From the NCBI GenBank assembly GCA_013115145.1, contig JAAPAO010000455.1, positions 1 through 29,526 on the forward strand: a DNA stretch of 29,526 nucleotides, in the 5' to 3' direction. Source of the stretch: Perkinsus chesapeaki (Eukaryota; Perkinsozoa; Perkinsida; Perkinsidae). Under the pieces are notes generated by a model that saw only the letters and a program-made list of their open reading frames with translations, ran no database searches and was not told the DNA's origin. Of the stretch, positions 10,080-20,055 are shown in pieces. The translations under genes were made by a program, and so were the position numbers. Position 1 is the stretch's first letter; each line of letters begins with the position of its first letter.

Positions 10080-10885
10080 TGTGTTTAAAATACGCCCATG
10101 TTCTTTTTACAGAGAATGCTACTGTGGGCTTCAAGTATCCCATAATTTCATCTATGAGCTCTACTTAGCTGTTATCTCGGTTTGGTGTCATTTCGACCGA
10201 CGCCCCTTGGACTTGAGTCACTTGCTGTGGCAAGTGTATAATACGTCCTGCAAAATATCTATCTCCCTTCAACATGTGTAATTATTATAGCCGGTTCTCG
10301 GATTGTCTCAACTCATGCTCCTTCATTCGATTTATACTCATCAATTTTACTACTGTGTTGCCGAATACCGTGTAGCGCTGCTTTGCACACCATTACATAT
10401 AGGCACGTTGTCAGTGTTCGTCCGCACTCAGTTAGTATGACGATTATCGATGGGATGAACTTATTATTCAAGCGTGAGCGCTTAATCCTACAGTGGTGCG
10501 TAAGTACGTTATTATACTCCATTCATAAACGTTTGTTGGATCGATAATTCCTTTTGATGAAGTGTGTTTTGTTTACGTCAATCAACCTGCATAGCTCAGT
10601 CGGCCCGCAAAAATCTGCACGCGTGTGAGATATGGCTTTAAGAAATTGAAGTGAGAGCACTACGGTTAACACAACAGTGACGAGTTCCGGGTTCAGTGCG
10701 AACTATGTAGTTTACAGTGAAAGAGGCGACTGATTGTTTATTCGAAAAGCCTCCTATATGTTGGTACAAAATACCTGGGAAAGACAGCCTTGCTCTCAAC
10801 CAGTTATAGGAAATATTCCCGTCTTGATCGATTTCCGATCATCCGGCACACAACTTGACCTATTTTGCATCTTGCACGCTCAACC
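10080..10885. other. Intergenic region with a tRNA-like element
   Basis: Lies between two converging genes. A-box-like CATAGCTCAGTCGG at about 10591 and B-box-like GGGTTCAGTGC at about 10689 are too far apart for a normal tRNA. TGCATAG and CTATGTA at the outer ends can pair over seven positions. This is probably an interrupted or decayed tRNA. No protein gene is supported. Confidence 0.35.
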
Positions 10886-11585
10886 TCAAGATACGCCTTT
10901 GTTATCGTTACAAAGGCTGCTCAGAATACAAGCCCAGGCGCATCCACAAAGGTTATTAATAGTCAAACGAAGGTAAGGTGGTACCATCCAGAATGTCATC
11001 GTATTAACCGGTACCCAAAAGCTTGCACTGTTCCCAGCAACACCAATAATCTTCCGAGTGAGCGCGGTTCTACTCAACCGTTTGGCAACTGAAGCCGGTT
11101 CACCACGTAATAAAGAATCAATAAAAGTGCTCGCAAATATCATCCACGCATTTGACACAACTCCAGCGGTCGCGGCGTTGAACAGGCTCTTCTTTATAGA
11201 ACCGGAAAAACTGGCAGCGAATGCTCTGTCAAGGAACCTCATAAAAGGTATGTAAGGAGGCATCACCAAGGCAGAGCTCACCACCATTGCGACCGTTCGA
11301 GCTGGGTCATATCTTTTGCCCTCATTCGCCAGCTTATTATAATAGTGGAGAAACTGATGGAAGAACCGTAAAAAGATTCCGGGCTGTGAGATACAACATG
11401 ATCGTCTTCCAAAAAGTTTGATGAATTTTATCATCCAGATGGGCGTTCATTGCAATGCAGTCGCCCCAATGACACGCGTAATCGATGACGAGTTTTTTGT
11501 GGATAAGGAGGGGACAGAGGAACATGTCCCAAAAAGGAATACGTTCAATAACCCTTCTACTGGAAGCATCTTCCGTCAGTCTCAT
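10886..11585 (-). CDS. Mpv17/PMP22 family membrane protein
   Basis: Family members are four-helix proteins of peroxisomal or mitochondrial inner membranes, acting as channels or in metabolite homeostasis. Exon 1 (from 11585, possibly from further upstream) contains YACHWGDCIAMN, equivalent to the family GD..xQ signature. Exon 2 contains YDPARTVAMVV (family D..RT...), MRFLDRAF, and near the end FWVPVNTMTFWMVPPYLRL, matching the WP..Q..NF..VP..yR block. It ends CAWACILSS, in place of the family W..yLS. My splice model joins 11398 to 11312 across an 85-nt intron, giving KTI-IYDPAR. An unspliced reading of the second frame would lose the GD block. The start is uncertain. Confidence 0.65.
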
Positions 11586-11682
11586 TCAATGTTTGATAGC
11601 ACTGTAATGCGACCAACTGGCTGATAGAGTTGCCATCTAAAACACGTCGGAGAGGATGTGCTCAATAAAGTAGGTAGTTGTT

Positions 11683-12054
11683 CTAGAGCCAATTAATACC
11701 AAAACACAGTTTGTCAAAATTAAGTTCGGAATCGAGGTCTCTCCAGGACTCAGAGAGACTCGCGTCCATTATACGTGTAAGATACCGTTTATTAGCAGCC
11801 AACGAGCACCCATAAATTTTGACGATTTTCTTGCATTTTCCAGTGTAGGTGTTCAAATGCTCACAAAAGCGGCTGACGGAAGAGTCGAACGATGGCTTTG
11901 TAAAGTAGATAGAATCGATCATGCGAAGTGGTAAACAATTTCCTTCTGAAACTTTTAGGCAAATTGGGCTCAAACTTTTGGAACGAAAACACCCACAAGT
12001 GATCGTTAAAAAGAGCTGAAACGGCTGGAAGATATGGGCAGTCTCACTCGCCAC
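11683..12054 (-). CDS. Unknown cysteine-containing protein, possibly secreted
   Basis: An uninterrupted 123-codon frame. Near the N-terminus is a hydrophobic stretch, FQPFQLFLTITCGC, that could be a signal sequence if translation starts at or near Met 1. The rest has regularly spaced cysteines (SPICLK, EGNCLP, SRFCEH, TGKCKK, IYGCSL, KLCFG) and a balanced composition, suggesting a small disulfide-rich extracellular domain. Its start lies about 105 bp from the LSG1 start on the other strand, so both may share a promoter. Not recognised. Confidence 0.45.
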   Translation of the reverse strand: MASETAHIFQPFQLFLTITCGCFRSKSLSPICLKVSEGNCLPLRMIDSIYFTKPSFDSSVSRFCEHLNTYTGKCKKIVKIYGCSLAANKRYLTRIMDASLSESWRDLDSELNFDKLCFGINWL

Positions 12055-12159
12055 AATTTGGCTAATTCTGATAGTATTCGATTATATCGCGCGCGCCAGG
12101 GTAATCGATATACTTTCAAACGATACTCGTCCGGTAGTGTAGTTGAAGTATAATTGAAT
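12055..12159. promoter_or_regulatory. Short divergent intergenic region, likely bidirectional promoter
   Basis: About 105 bp separates the start of the minus-strand cysteine-containing frame from the LSG1 ATG. It contains CGCGCGCGCC and two ATCGAT-type palindromic words. No TATA box or known initiator can be assigned; the call is from position only. Confidence 0.3.
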
Positions 12160-15100
12160 ATGGGGAAGAAGAAAGGACAACCTAGCTCAAAGAATAACAT
12201 GGGTAATAAGAGTATCTTTTTATATATGAAATACCTGCTTCAAGGTAAGATACTTTTTTGTTAGGTGGGGCATTAATTGCCTCTACTCAACGTAGAAGGA
12301 TGCAACATGCGACTGGATCGAAAGTCGGACTTCATACGACCGAATTCGGAGGAAATAAAACCACTGGTAAAAGGAGGAGTATCTTAGGTTGATGCTTGCT
12401 AGATACGGATCAACTAGTAAAAACACCAGAAGTTGAAATAGGGAACTACTTCTGGGATATCATTTTAATATATAATTGCAATTGTTTCCAATAGAATAAT
12501 GCTGTTTTGAAGCTTTCGGTCATCTCTAAAACTCGTGCTTCAAGCTAAGATATCTCTGTATTTCTATCAGCTATGGAAGGTTCAGTACTGGAACGTAATG
12601 ACTTGGAGGAGTTTATGAAGCTTGCCGAGGAATCTCATAGAGAGTAATACCAAGCCGGCGGAGCTCGAAAAATTGCACTTTTCGTGGGAAAGTCGGTATG
12701 GAAGTGTATGGGATAAAGTCATAACGCAGCTGCTCGACAAGGAGTTCTGTGAGGGAGTGGTAGTGGTCAACTGAGAGTCGAGACTAATAGATAGTTTGAA
12801 CATTATCCTGTTATTGTTGATGACCATCGAAAGGCGCCCCGAGGACAATTGCTGAATCGGTATGAGTGGTATGGTAGTACTAAGTGGTCGAAAGGGGGAA
12901 GATGACTTGAAACTAAATGTCTATTATCGTCTTAAAACTAAAACGTAAGGTGTACCTTTTATAATCTAAATGGTATTCTAAATACTCATCTATTATCTGT
13001 TATACAAGTTGGTTCGAATGAGTCATGATGCCTGTACCTGAGAAACCCCAATTTACTGGAAGCTACTACCTCAGCAAAATTATTTGAGGGAAAATGGGTA
13101 TGAAATATGTTAGATATGTCTGTGTAGGTTTGAAACTCAAAGATATGCTCAATTGGTGGACGTGGACAGTCATGTATTAGTTAGAGGAGGAGCTGTGGAG
13201 CATGAGAAACCGCAGATCGATATTGGCGTAATGGGGGAGCGGTGGGCCGGGGTTGGGTAATGGAATGGTCGCAGGTACGAATCCCACGTCGTCCACATTG
13301 GACTCCTGGGATGTCTGCTGAAAAGCTGGCTGATCTGGAAATGGACAATTTCTTATCTTGGAGGAAGGTAGTGTTCAAAGGATGGGGTATAATCGATCAC
13401 TTGATCGATTAGGGAAATCATCTACGTTACCTGTGGGAAACCATGTGTCTTTGCTCTTTTCGCCGGGAAATTTTCTCCCTTAGTAGGAAAATCTTGCATT
13501 GTGTATTCTTAAACGTGCAGTCTCCGACTGCGTTCTCATCCGTATCATTATCATAACTAGATGAGATGCAAATTGACATAATCTTCCATTGTTAGTGTTA
13601 GCTGTGTTGGTACCTCGGCTATCCTGAAAGTCCCTTTGGTGTTATTACCTTGAAAGTTTAAAGCGTACATCTTGTGATTGTAAATAAGGAGGAAATTACG
13701 AAATAAAATTTAGGGAATAAATTAATTATAACGAAATGATTTCTCCTTTATCGAGGAGAAGACACGCCGCGCAAACTTAAGCAGTGATATTCGTGCACTG
13801 TTTGGAGTGCAGATGGACCATTGCGGCGGTTCCAAGTGGTTCCATTAATCGATCCACAAGGATATAGTATTCAGGTGTTGGCCGATTACGAGGAGAATAA
13901 GGGATACATTCTCACGCCGTTTGAGAAAAATTTGGATTTCTGGCGTCAATTGTGGCGCACGGTTGAGCGGAGTGATGTTATTTTCCAAATTATCGATGCC
14001 CGAGACCCTCTCTTTTACTATTGTGAAGATTTGACAAGGTAAAGAGGGTTGGTGTAAATCGATCGATCGGGCGAGCGCTTTTTACAAGCAGGTATGTGGA
14101 GGAGGTTGCTGAGTTCCAGGGAAGGAAGAAGTACTCTGTGGTGTTGATGAATAAGAGCGATTTTGTACCGAAGGAAATGAGGGAGAAATGGAGAAGGTGA
14201 TGGAGGGAATTGAAAGCATTACAGTTGACGATTTGTCGGCTAGGGTGAATATCTAGTTGGGAGTAGTGTAGCAGATATGAGAATGGGTGGCTATCTTGAC
14301 ATACGGGACATGAATCGATCGACCGGAGCGTGGTATTTTCAGCAGAACTGCTTTGGTGGAATAGAGTTATTTGGGGGAACGTGCGACACGAGCCGCAATG
14401 ATTGCGGAAAATGAGAAAAAATCCGTGGAGATGCGATAGAAGTTTTCAATCAGATTTTATTGAGCTAGATTCCAAGAAAAAGATGCGTGAACTTTCAGAC
14501 GGGGTAGACAGAAAATTCCGAAAAAATTTTTCCCGGAGAATTTCTTGGAATTTTTTTCGAATTCTGAAAAGTGAATTTGAGGTGTCTTCTGGCCTATACA
14601 GGTATTTCCAGGAGAATCATTCCAACACTCATCTGGAGTTCTTCTCGGCACTGCATGAGTTGTCGAAGGCAGTGAAAGTTGAGGAGGATCAAAAGAAGGG
14701 AGAAGAGGAGGAGGAGGCGAGTGATGCGGTACTAACTGGATTCCTGAAAACTTGAACATTTTCTTGAAGAATTCGGAGGTCTCGGGGCATACTTAGCTTT
14801 GATTTCTGTATGGATGATATATATACTGACTTGTATATTTTATTCTACCAAGAAGCTCCTTTCGGAATTTCCACATTTTTTCTGGAAAATCTTCCTTGAA
14901 TGTTGAGTGCATTTGGTGAGGAAATACATCTTGTGCCCCTGATGGTGACTTGAAAAATATCTTTTTTTCCAGGAAGAGCAAGAGTTAACCTCAGCTGATA
15001 GCAAAGCAGTATTGGGAAAGGGCATAGCAGAGGATGACAGTGATGTAGGTCTCGTGGGCTAGTCCTACAGGGGCTCGCATTCGACCTATTTTTGTATCTT

Positions 15101-18100
15101 TAGGTTCTCACGGTTGAAGGACTAATGGATCTTCTTAAAGATTATGCGGCACGGTATGGTGATAAGGTTACAATAGGAATGGTGGGATTCCCAAATGTTG
15201 GAAAAAGTAAAGGGGGGCGGGGAGCTTGGCTTTGATTACTGTATTGAGGTTAAAGTGATAAAGATATTTTTGAGGTTAAAGTGATAAAGATATTCTTGAG
15301 GTTAAAGTGATAAAGATATTTTCGAGGTTAAAGTGTTAAAGATATTCTTGAGGTTGAAGTGTTAAAGATATTCTTGAGGTTAAAGTGTTGAAGACATTTT
15401 CGGGGTTAAAGTGTTAAAGATACTTTTTTACATAATTATTGCACAGTCTTTTGCAATAAGTCATCTATAAGAAGTTCCTAATCCGAAGGTAGCGTGGAAG
15501 CTCTGTTAAAAATTATGTTCCTAAAGCAGAAGAAAACCCCCCGTTCATCCGGGTGACATCTGCACTTCCTCCATAACCCCCTCGTGTGAGGAAGTGATGG
15601 CGTCTCTACCAGGCGCACCTTGTCCAGTTCGCTGGTATAGCTGACGATCTTCTATGACTCTCTTGCCCTTCATCTGAACTTATTCAAGTGTGACGGTGGT
15701 CTATGCCCTATTTTAGGTACGGTGATTAACGCTCTGTGGGGTGCCAAAAAGGTATCGATGTCGCGTCAACCTGGCAAGACGAAACATCTGCAAACTCTTG
15801 AGCTCGTAATAAGGGGGAGGGGAATCGATCAATCGGGCGAGCGCTTTTTGCATTTCCCGCAGGTAACAGAGCAAGGCGAGGGGAGCAATCCGATCCAACT
15901 TTGTGATTGTCCTGGGTTGGTATTTCCCACTGCGGTGAGGAGCAAGGCGGATCTTGTTATTAGTGGTGAGCGGGGAGAGGGGATATTACGGTCTTTGGTG
16001 GGAGATATAGATTATTAGGGTCGTTGACTCAGTCTTCTACGAGTGACTGAGTCAAAGTATACAACTCTGGGACCGGCTACGGCCTGTCTGGTGCGCGATA
16101 GAGGGAATATAGTTTTAGCATATTTTACTGGTTATCGTCCTTTCCTCGTTTCGGGAGGTTCGGGGGCCTTGTGTCTCTTATTACGGTATACAATCTGGAT
16201 CTACAACTTCATGGGGCTCCTACTGCTCCTACTGCTCTGCCAGTGATGATGAGTGAGCCATACTTACCACTGTTAAGAGAGGTTCTCCGATAATGACGAA
16301 TGGGTCGATTCGATTGTGCAAGTTTGAAAATATCATTACGTTGTTTTGACTCGATAACGGGAGATGTAGAGATATAACATTTTCAACTAGTATGAAAATA
16401 AATACAACAGTTCTTACATCAAACAGACCCTCGAGCAGCAGTTTTACGAGGTAGAATGACAGTGTCGGGTAGCAAGATAAGTTGCTGCTGCAGTGATAGT
16501 CTGTCGGAGCCTCTTGTCACAGCTCGCAAGGAGTCTTACGCAAGTCGGAGGTGCATAACATATTGCTATCATTAGGTACGGTGCCAATCGACTACTTGCG
16601 GGACTACCGACCTTCAATAGACCTCATCGTCGAGAAAATAGGCTTGGAGAAGTAGCGCGCGCCCGATTGATCGATTTGGGAAGGTTAGGTGTTTGTAGGT
16701 TATTGGAACATTATAAATGTGGGGACTATTGTTCGTTAAATTTCCGAAGACTTGGTGAAACTCGAGCGCTTCTCTCGGCCTATGCGGTCAGTCATAAGAA
16801 GTTCCTGAAGCTGGGGTAAGTGAGGAGAGTTGCACGCATGCACACGGTAGCATCTTTTAGGGTACCGGATGAGTATGCTGCGGCAAGAGTGGTGTTGAGG
16901 GATTATTGTATTGGACGTAATAGAGGGGGGGGGGTTGGGGGAGGTTGGAAAGATTCCTTGAAGGTTGCTTTGGGAAATTGGCGCTTTGCTACTGTTCTGC
17001 GGTGGCTCTAGCGAAGGTTACTACCAATAATCAAATCACTGGTGTTATACATTCGCACGAGTCCCTGTTCACATAAAAGACGTTATAAAATGTTCTTACT
17101 AATATTGGCTGGGACTGCAGCTGAAATGAGGGGGTCCTGCCAGCCTGGCGGTGCCAGGATCATCCTGGCAGTGGTGATGAGAACCATTATCACCGTGTCG
17201 AAGGAAGTATTGTCGCCGAGAACCTCTCGGGGAGCTCGAGTTTGTCCTTGTTCTGGGCTGAGTCGGATTTGTGGGAATTAAAGTTGCTCGGTGAAGCGGG
17301 AAATCGCCGCCTTTCTCAAATGGAAGCCCTGGGGGAAGTTTATGTGTTTTAGGTATCTCTCATTACGAGTATCCCCCTGGCATGGAAGAGAGCGAGCTAT
17401 CGAGTGAAATGCAGTCGATTCCAACTAATGAGGCCACGGAGGGGAATGATACGTTGGAGTCACCTGAAGTGGCTGAAGAAGAGGGAATGGCCGAGGATGA
17501 AATGGTACTATTAATGCGGGGGGAAGATCGAAAGGCGCTGGATCTCTGTTGGGATATTACTTACTCTGTTGAGATGGCCTGAGTTGCCGCCGTTCACTGC
17601 CGGGATAGAGGGTGTGCGAGGAGTAAGCGTCCACGCCTATATCTCTTTGATGGTATCAAGTGGATACCATCAACAATTCGGGAATCCTAATGGTCGATTT
17701 CTGCGCCTACGTATCTGCAAAAATGGCGGGCATCCGGTGGGGAAGTTGCTAAGGTAGTTGGTATCTATGGATATCACTGCAACGTGTTGGTGTAAATATT
17801 ATGTAACGATGTGATGTGTATGGAAGAATCATATAGATTTGGTCTTGGCTTCTACCAACTAGATTTTGAGATGGTAGTGTGGTTGTCAGGCGCTTGAGTT
17901 GAAAGAACTGCACGAATTCCTGCAATCGAGGGGAGGAAATGAACAAATGGAGGAAGAGGAGGAGGATGAAGCGACCTCGAAAGAATCTTTGAAGAAGCCG
18001 ACAAAGAGGGCTATGCGGATGGCGATGAAAAAAGCCGGAAAAAGTATTAGGGCGGAGCGAAGCGATTTCTGTTTTACGTTTTTGGCATAGATAAGAATTC

Positions 18101-18254
18101 TCAAGGAACGCTGTATGATGAGGCGGGAAGGGTGTCGGCGTCACTCGCCTCGAAAATAAACCCCACTTCGGCGGTGTTGAATCCTGGCTCGAGAGGACGG
18201 ACAAGTCGGAAATTGCAGGACCCTTATGGATGCCATACGGATACTCGGCATTAA
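12160..18254 (+). CDS. LSG1: Large-subunit GTPase 1, cytoplasmic 60S biogenesis factor
   Basis: Circularly permuted YlqF/YawG-type GTPase that releases NMD3 from pre-60S subunits. Exons supported by homology and phase: 12160-12202, 12265-12366, 12571-12643, 13185-13227, 13275-13367, 13875-14038, 14092-14196, 14602-14728, 14973-15044, 15104-15206, 15717-15805, 15863-15965, 16576-16651, 16699-16815, 16861-16916, from 17353, 17890-18043, 18091-18254. Landmarks in order: IPRRPHW, ILTPFEKNLDFWRQLWR, IIDARDPL, NKSD (G4), an acidic insert (EEEEEASD), GFPNVGKS (G1), QPGKTKHLQT (G2), LCDCPGLVFPT (G3), VPIDYLRDY, RDYCIG, and a Lys/Arg-rich tail. The G4-G1-G3 order proves the permutation. Unsure: a further exon between 12643 and 13185, and the end of the exon starting 17353. 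All other junctions keep frame. Confidence 0.9.
14057..14086 (+). repeat. Introner-like motif, family 1, copy A
   Basis: Sits at the 3' end of the 53-nt LSG1 intron 14039-14091, immediately before the acceptor ACAAGCAG. It shares AATCGATCRATCGGGCGAGC plus the following GCTTTTT with copy B, about 26 positions with one mismatch. Confidence 0.75.
14313..14345 (+). repeat. Introner-like motif, family 1, diverged copy C
   Basis: AATCGATCGACCGGAGCG inside the LSG1 intron 14197-14601, followed by TGGTATTTTCAGCAG, an acceptor-like end. The sequence after it resembles the start of the true next exon at 14602, so it may mark a dead splice site. Confidence 0.45.
15246..15427 (+). repeat. Minisatellite, 26-bp unit, seven copies
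   Basis: The unit GAGGTTAAAGTGATAAAGAT... recurs at 15246, 15272, 15298, 15324, 15350, 15376 and 15402 with an exact 26-bp period and scattered substitutions. It lies in the LSG1 intron 15207-15716, which interrupts the codon for the P-loop serine of GFPNVGKS. Confidence 0.95.
15823..15852 (+). repeat. Introner-like motif, family 1, copy B
   Basis: Located in the 57-nt LSG1 intron 15806-15862, ending shortly before the acceptor CCCGCAG. Nearly identical to copy A at the same position relative to the 3' splice site, although the exons on either side are unrelated. Confidence 0.75.
16652..16676 (-). repeat. Introner-like motif, family 1, inverted copy D
   Basis: Read on the minus strand it is AATCGATCAATCGGGCG followed by CGCGCTAC: 17 bases identical to copy B. 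It begins exactly at the GT of the 47-nt LSG1 intron 16652-16698, so the element supplies the 5' splice site in reverse orientation. Confidence 0.65.
18044..18090 (+). repeat. Introner-like intron, family 2, copy 1 (47 nt)
   Basis: The last LSG1 intron, running from GTATTAGG to GGCATAG. It contains GCGGAGCGAAGCG, then a T-rich tail (TTTCTGTTTT). Splicing here is supported by the frame continuing from AMKKAGK into the basic C-terminal tail. Confidence 0.75.
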
Positions 18255-18429
18255 AGGAATCTTTATAGTGAGTGAAGATAATTATTGGGACCTTCTCTTG
18301 TGAACTAGCGTCGATTCGTCTAGTCTTAAGATGTTTTGGATCTTGTCAGGTTCAACCTAAGATACTCCTTCAACGTTTTACCATCCTTCGTACTGTTGAT
18401 AACGTTTCTACTGTACCTCTATTGATCAC

Positions 18430-18479
18430 GTTCTAGCGGAGCGAAGCGTGTTTTGTTGTGACATTTTTGCGGGGCAAAG
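18430..18479 (+). repeat. Introner-like element, family 2, copy 3 (about 50 nt)
   Basis: Begins GTTCTAGCGGAGCGAAGCG and ends GGGGCAAAG with a T-rich middle, the same architecture as the two introns at 18044 and 20133. It is not assigned to a known gene, but plausible coding sequence follows directly after its AG. Confidence 0.5.
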
Positions 18480-18688
18480 AAGTTACAGTTGGAGAAGTTT
18501 TACGTTTTCCGTGAAAAGTTCGGGAAATGTTGTCAACTGTCATTACTCACCGGTCCAGGATAACAGTTGGAGCATCCAAAAACAATTATGAGGTCGCATT
18601 CGATGAGGGATTGACTGGATGAGTTTGGGACCTGGTTTACTTGGCTACTCGTTCCTCATACCAACTTTTCCGCAAATTAATGGCATAT

Positions 18689-18725
18689 AGGACGGTCTTA
18701 TTTGTACTACAAATAAGACCGTCCT
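18689..18725. repeat. 37-bp perfect palindrome
   Basis: The 18-base arm AGGACGGTCTTATTTGTA is followed after one base (C) by its exact reverse complement. It lies outside any recognised exon. CTATTTGTATTATTTTTAAT follows, so a transcript could form a stem followed by U-rich sequence. Confidence 0.98.
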
Positions 18726-20055
18726 ATTTGTATTATTTTTAATTTTATTTGAATCCTCTTTGTAGTAATATTGAATATTCTATCGTAGAGGGCGGTATTA
18801 TAGGAAGCTGGTCACTTTGGCCATTCAACGTTGAATATGAGTTTATAGACAATATCGGGATGAAGCTTGTGCGTTTCATTTCACATGGCTATCGGCGGCA
18901 GTCCATATGCGAGTTCAGGAGCTCGTGTGGACTCAACGGGAAAGACTGGAGAAAGAGTAAAGGAGGAGAATTTTGAGGGACTGACGATGCCACCGACGGG
19001 TACTAAGGGGTGATAGAGGGGAATAGGAAGGCGGGGAGTAGTTCCGTTTTACAGGGCTTATATAAATTGGGGAAAGTGATTATACAGTAATGGGGGAGCT
19101 TTCTTGAAAGGAGCAACCAGAACAATCTCACCACCAATCAAATCAGCAGTTGAGAGCCAGCTGGCGCAAAACAAATGGTCGATTGGGGCAGAAGTGTGAC
19201 AGCATAGACTTGAGCGATGGAGGATCAATCATTCGTTCGCCGTCATGGCCTTAATGTATAACAGTGTAGTTCGTCGTCAAACACAAACATCTCTCATTGT
19301 GCTGTAGTGAGGAAGCTAATGTAACAAAGGCTACGTTATAACTTAAATCTCTGCTATGTTACGTAGCTGAGATTTGCGTTGAAATTCAACGGTCGAGTAG
19401 GAATCCTATTCAACCGTTCAACTATCCAATTATAGGATAGTTTGAATGATCTGGATTTAGGTCCTGTGAATGGGGGCGTGCAAGAATCTACGGGTGGAAC
19501 TCAGCAGGGACGAGGCTCTAACGGATGTGGAAAGGGAGATCTAGTTTTGTGCGGGGGAGGACCGAATTCAGCGAGATTTTGAGTTTTATTTGATTATTGA
19601 AGGGTTTGCAGATGAGAATAATTAACTATAATTCGTTTGGAAAGTGCAGAAGCAACACTCTTTTTTCGATGTGCACCTGGCAATGCCGTGGGGTGGAAAA
19701 GGAAGACTAGGTGTGGCGGCCGACGGGCCGACTCAGTCCTGGTAGCGGCCAGATGGCAGGCCGTTAAACGAGAAAAATAAATATAGCGATATCGATAGTT
19801 TCAGAAGGATTGAATAGTAATTATATAAAATAATATTATCATAATTCTATTCTTGATAATTTACCTATTATATATATGGTGTACATTGTACATATAATGA
19901 CATATATACTATATTACTAATATGCACAGTAAAATATTCGTAGACTGTACAAGTATACCTCAATTATATAAATATAATACACCTATCTAATGTCATAATT
20001 ATATTGAATACGTATGTATTCTTGGAATTCGAGTGGGATCAAGATCTGTTTTCAG

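Larger units (their letters stand above)
18255..20055. other. Between LSG1 and the BTB exons; palindromes, AT-rich block
   Basis: Probably holds the LSG1 3' UTR and 5' exons of the downstream BTB gene that I cannot place. A frame reading KLQLEKFYVFREKFGKCC follows the third family-2 copy at 18430-18479 and may be such an exon. Also present: the 37-bp palindrome at 18689, an open frame at 18749-18976 with no recognised motif, clustered inverted repeats at about 19340-19450, and an AT-rich block from about 19795 to 20030. Confidence 0.45.

Noticed and set aside
13240-13305. Apparent tRNA (T-arm-like GGTACGAATCCC and pairable ends)
   Set aside because: The sequence from 13275 is the LSG1 exon encoding IPRRPHW, and the part before it is a 47-nt intron; no anticodon arm fits.
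7705-16091. Shared 16-mer GGCTACGGCCTGTCTG at 7705 and 16076
   Set aside because: One pair of 16-mers in 30 kb is not far from chance, and the flanks do not match.
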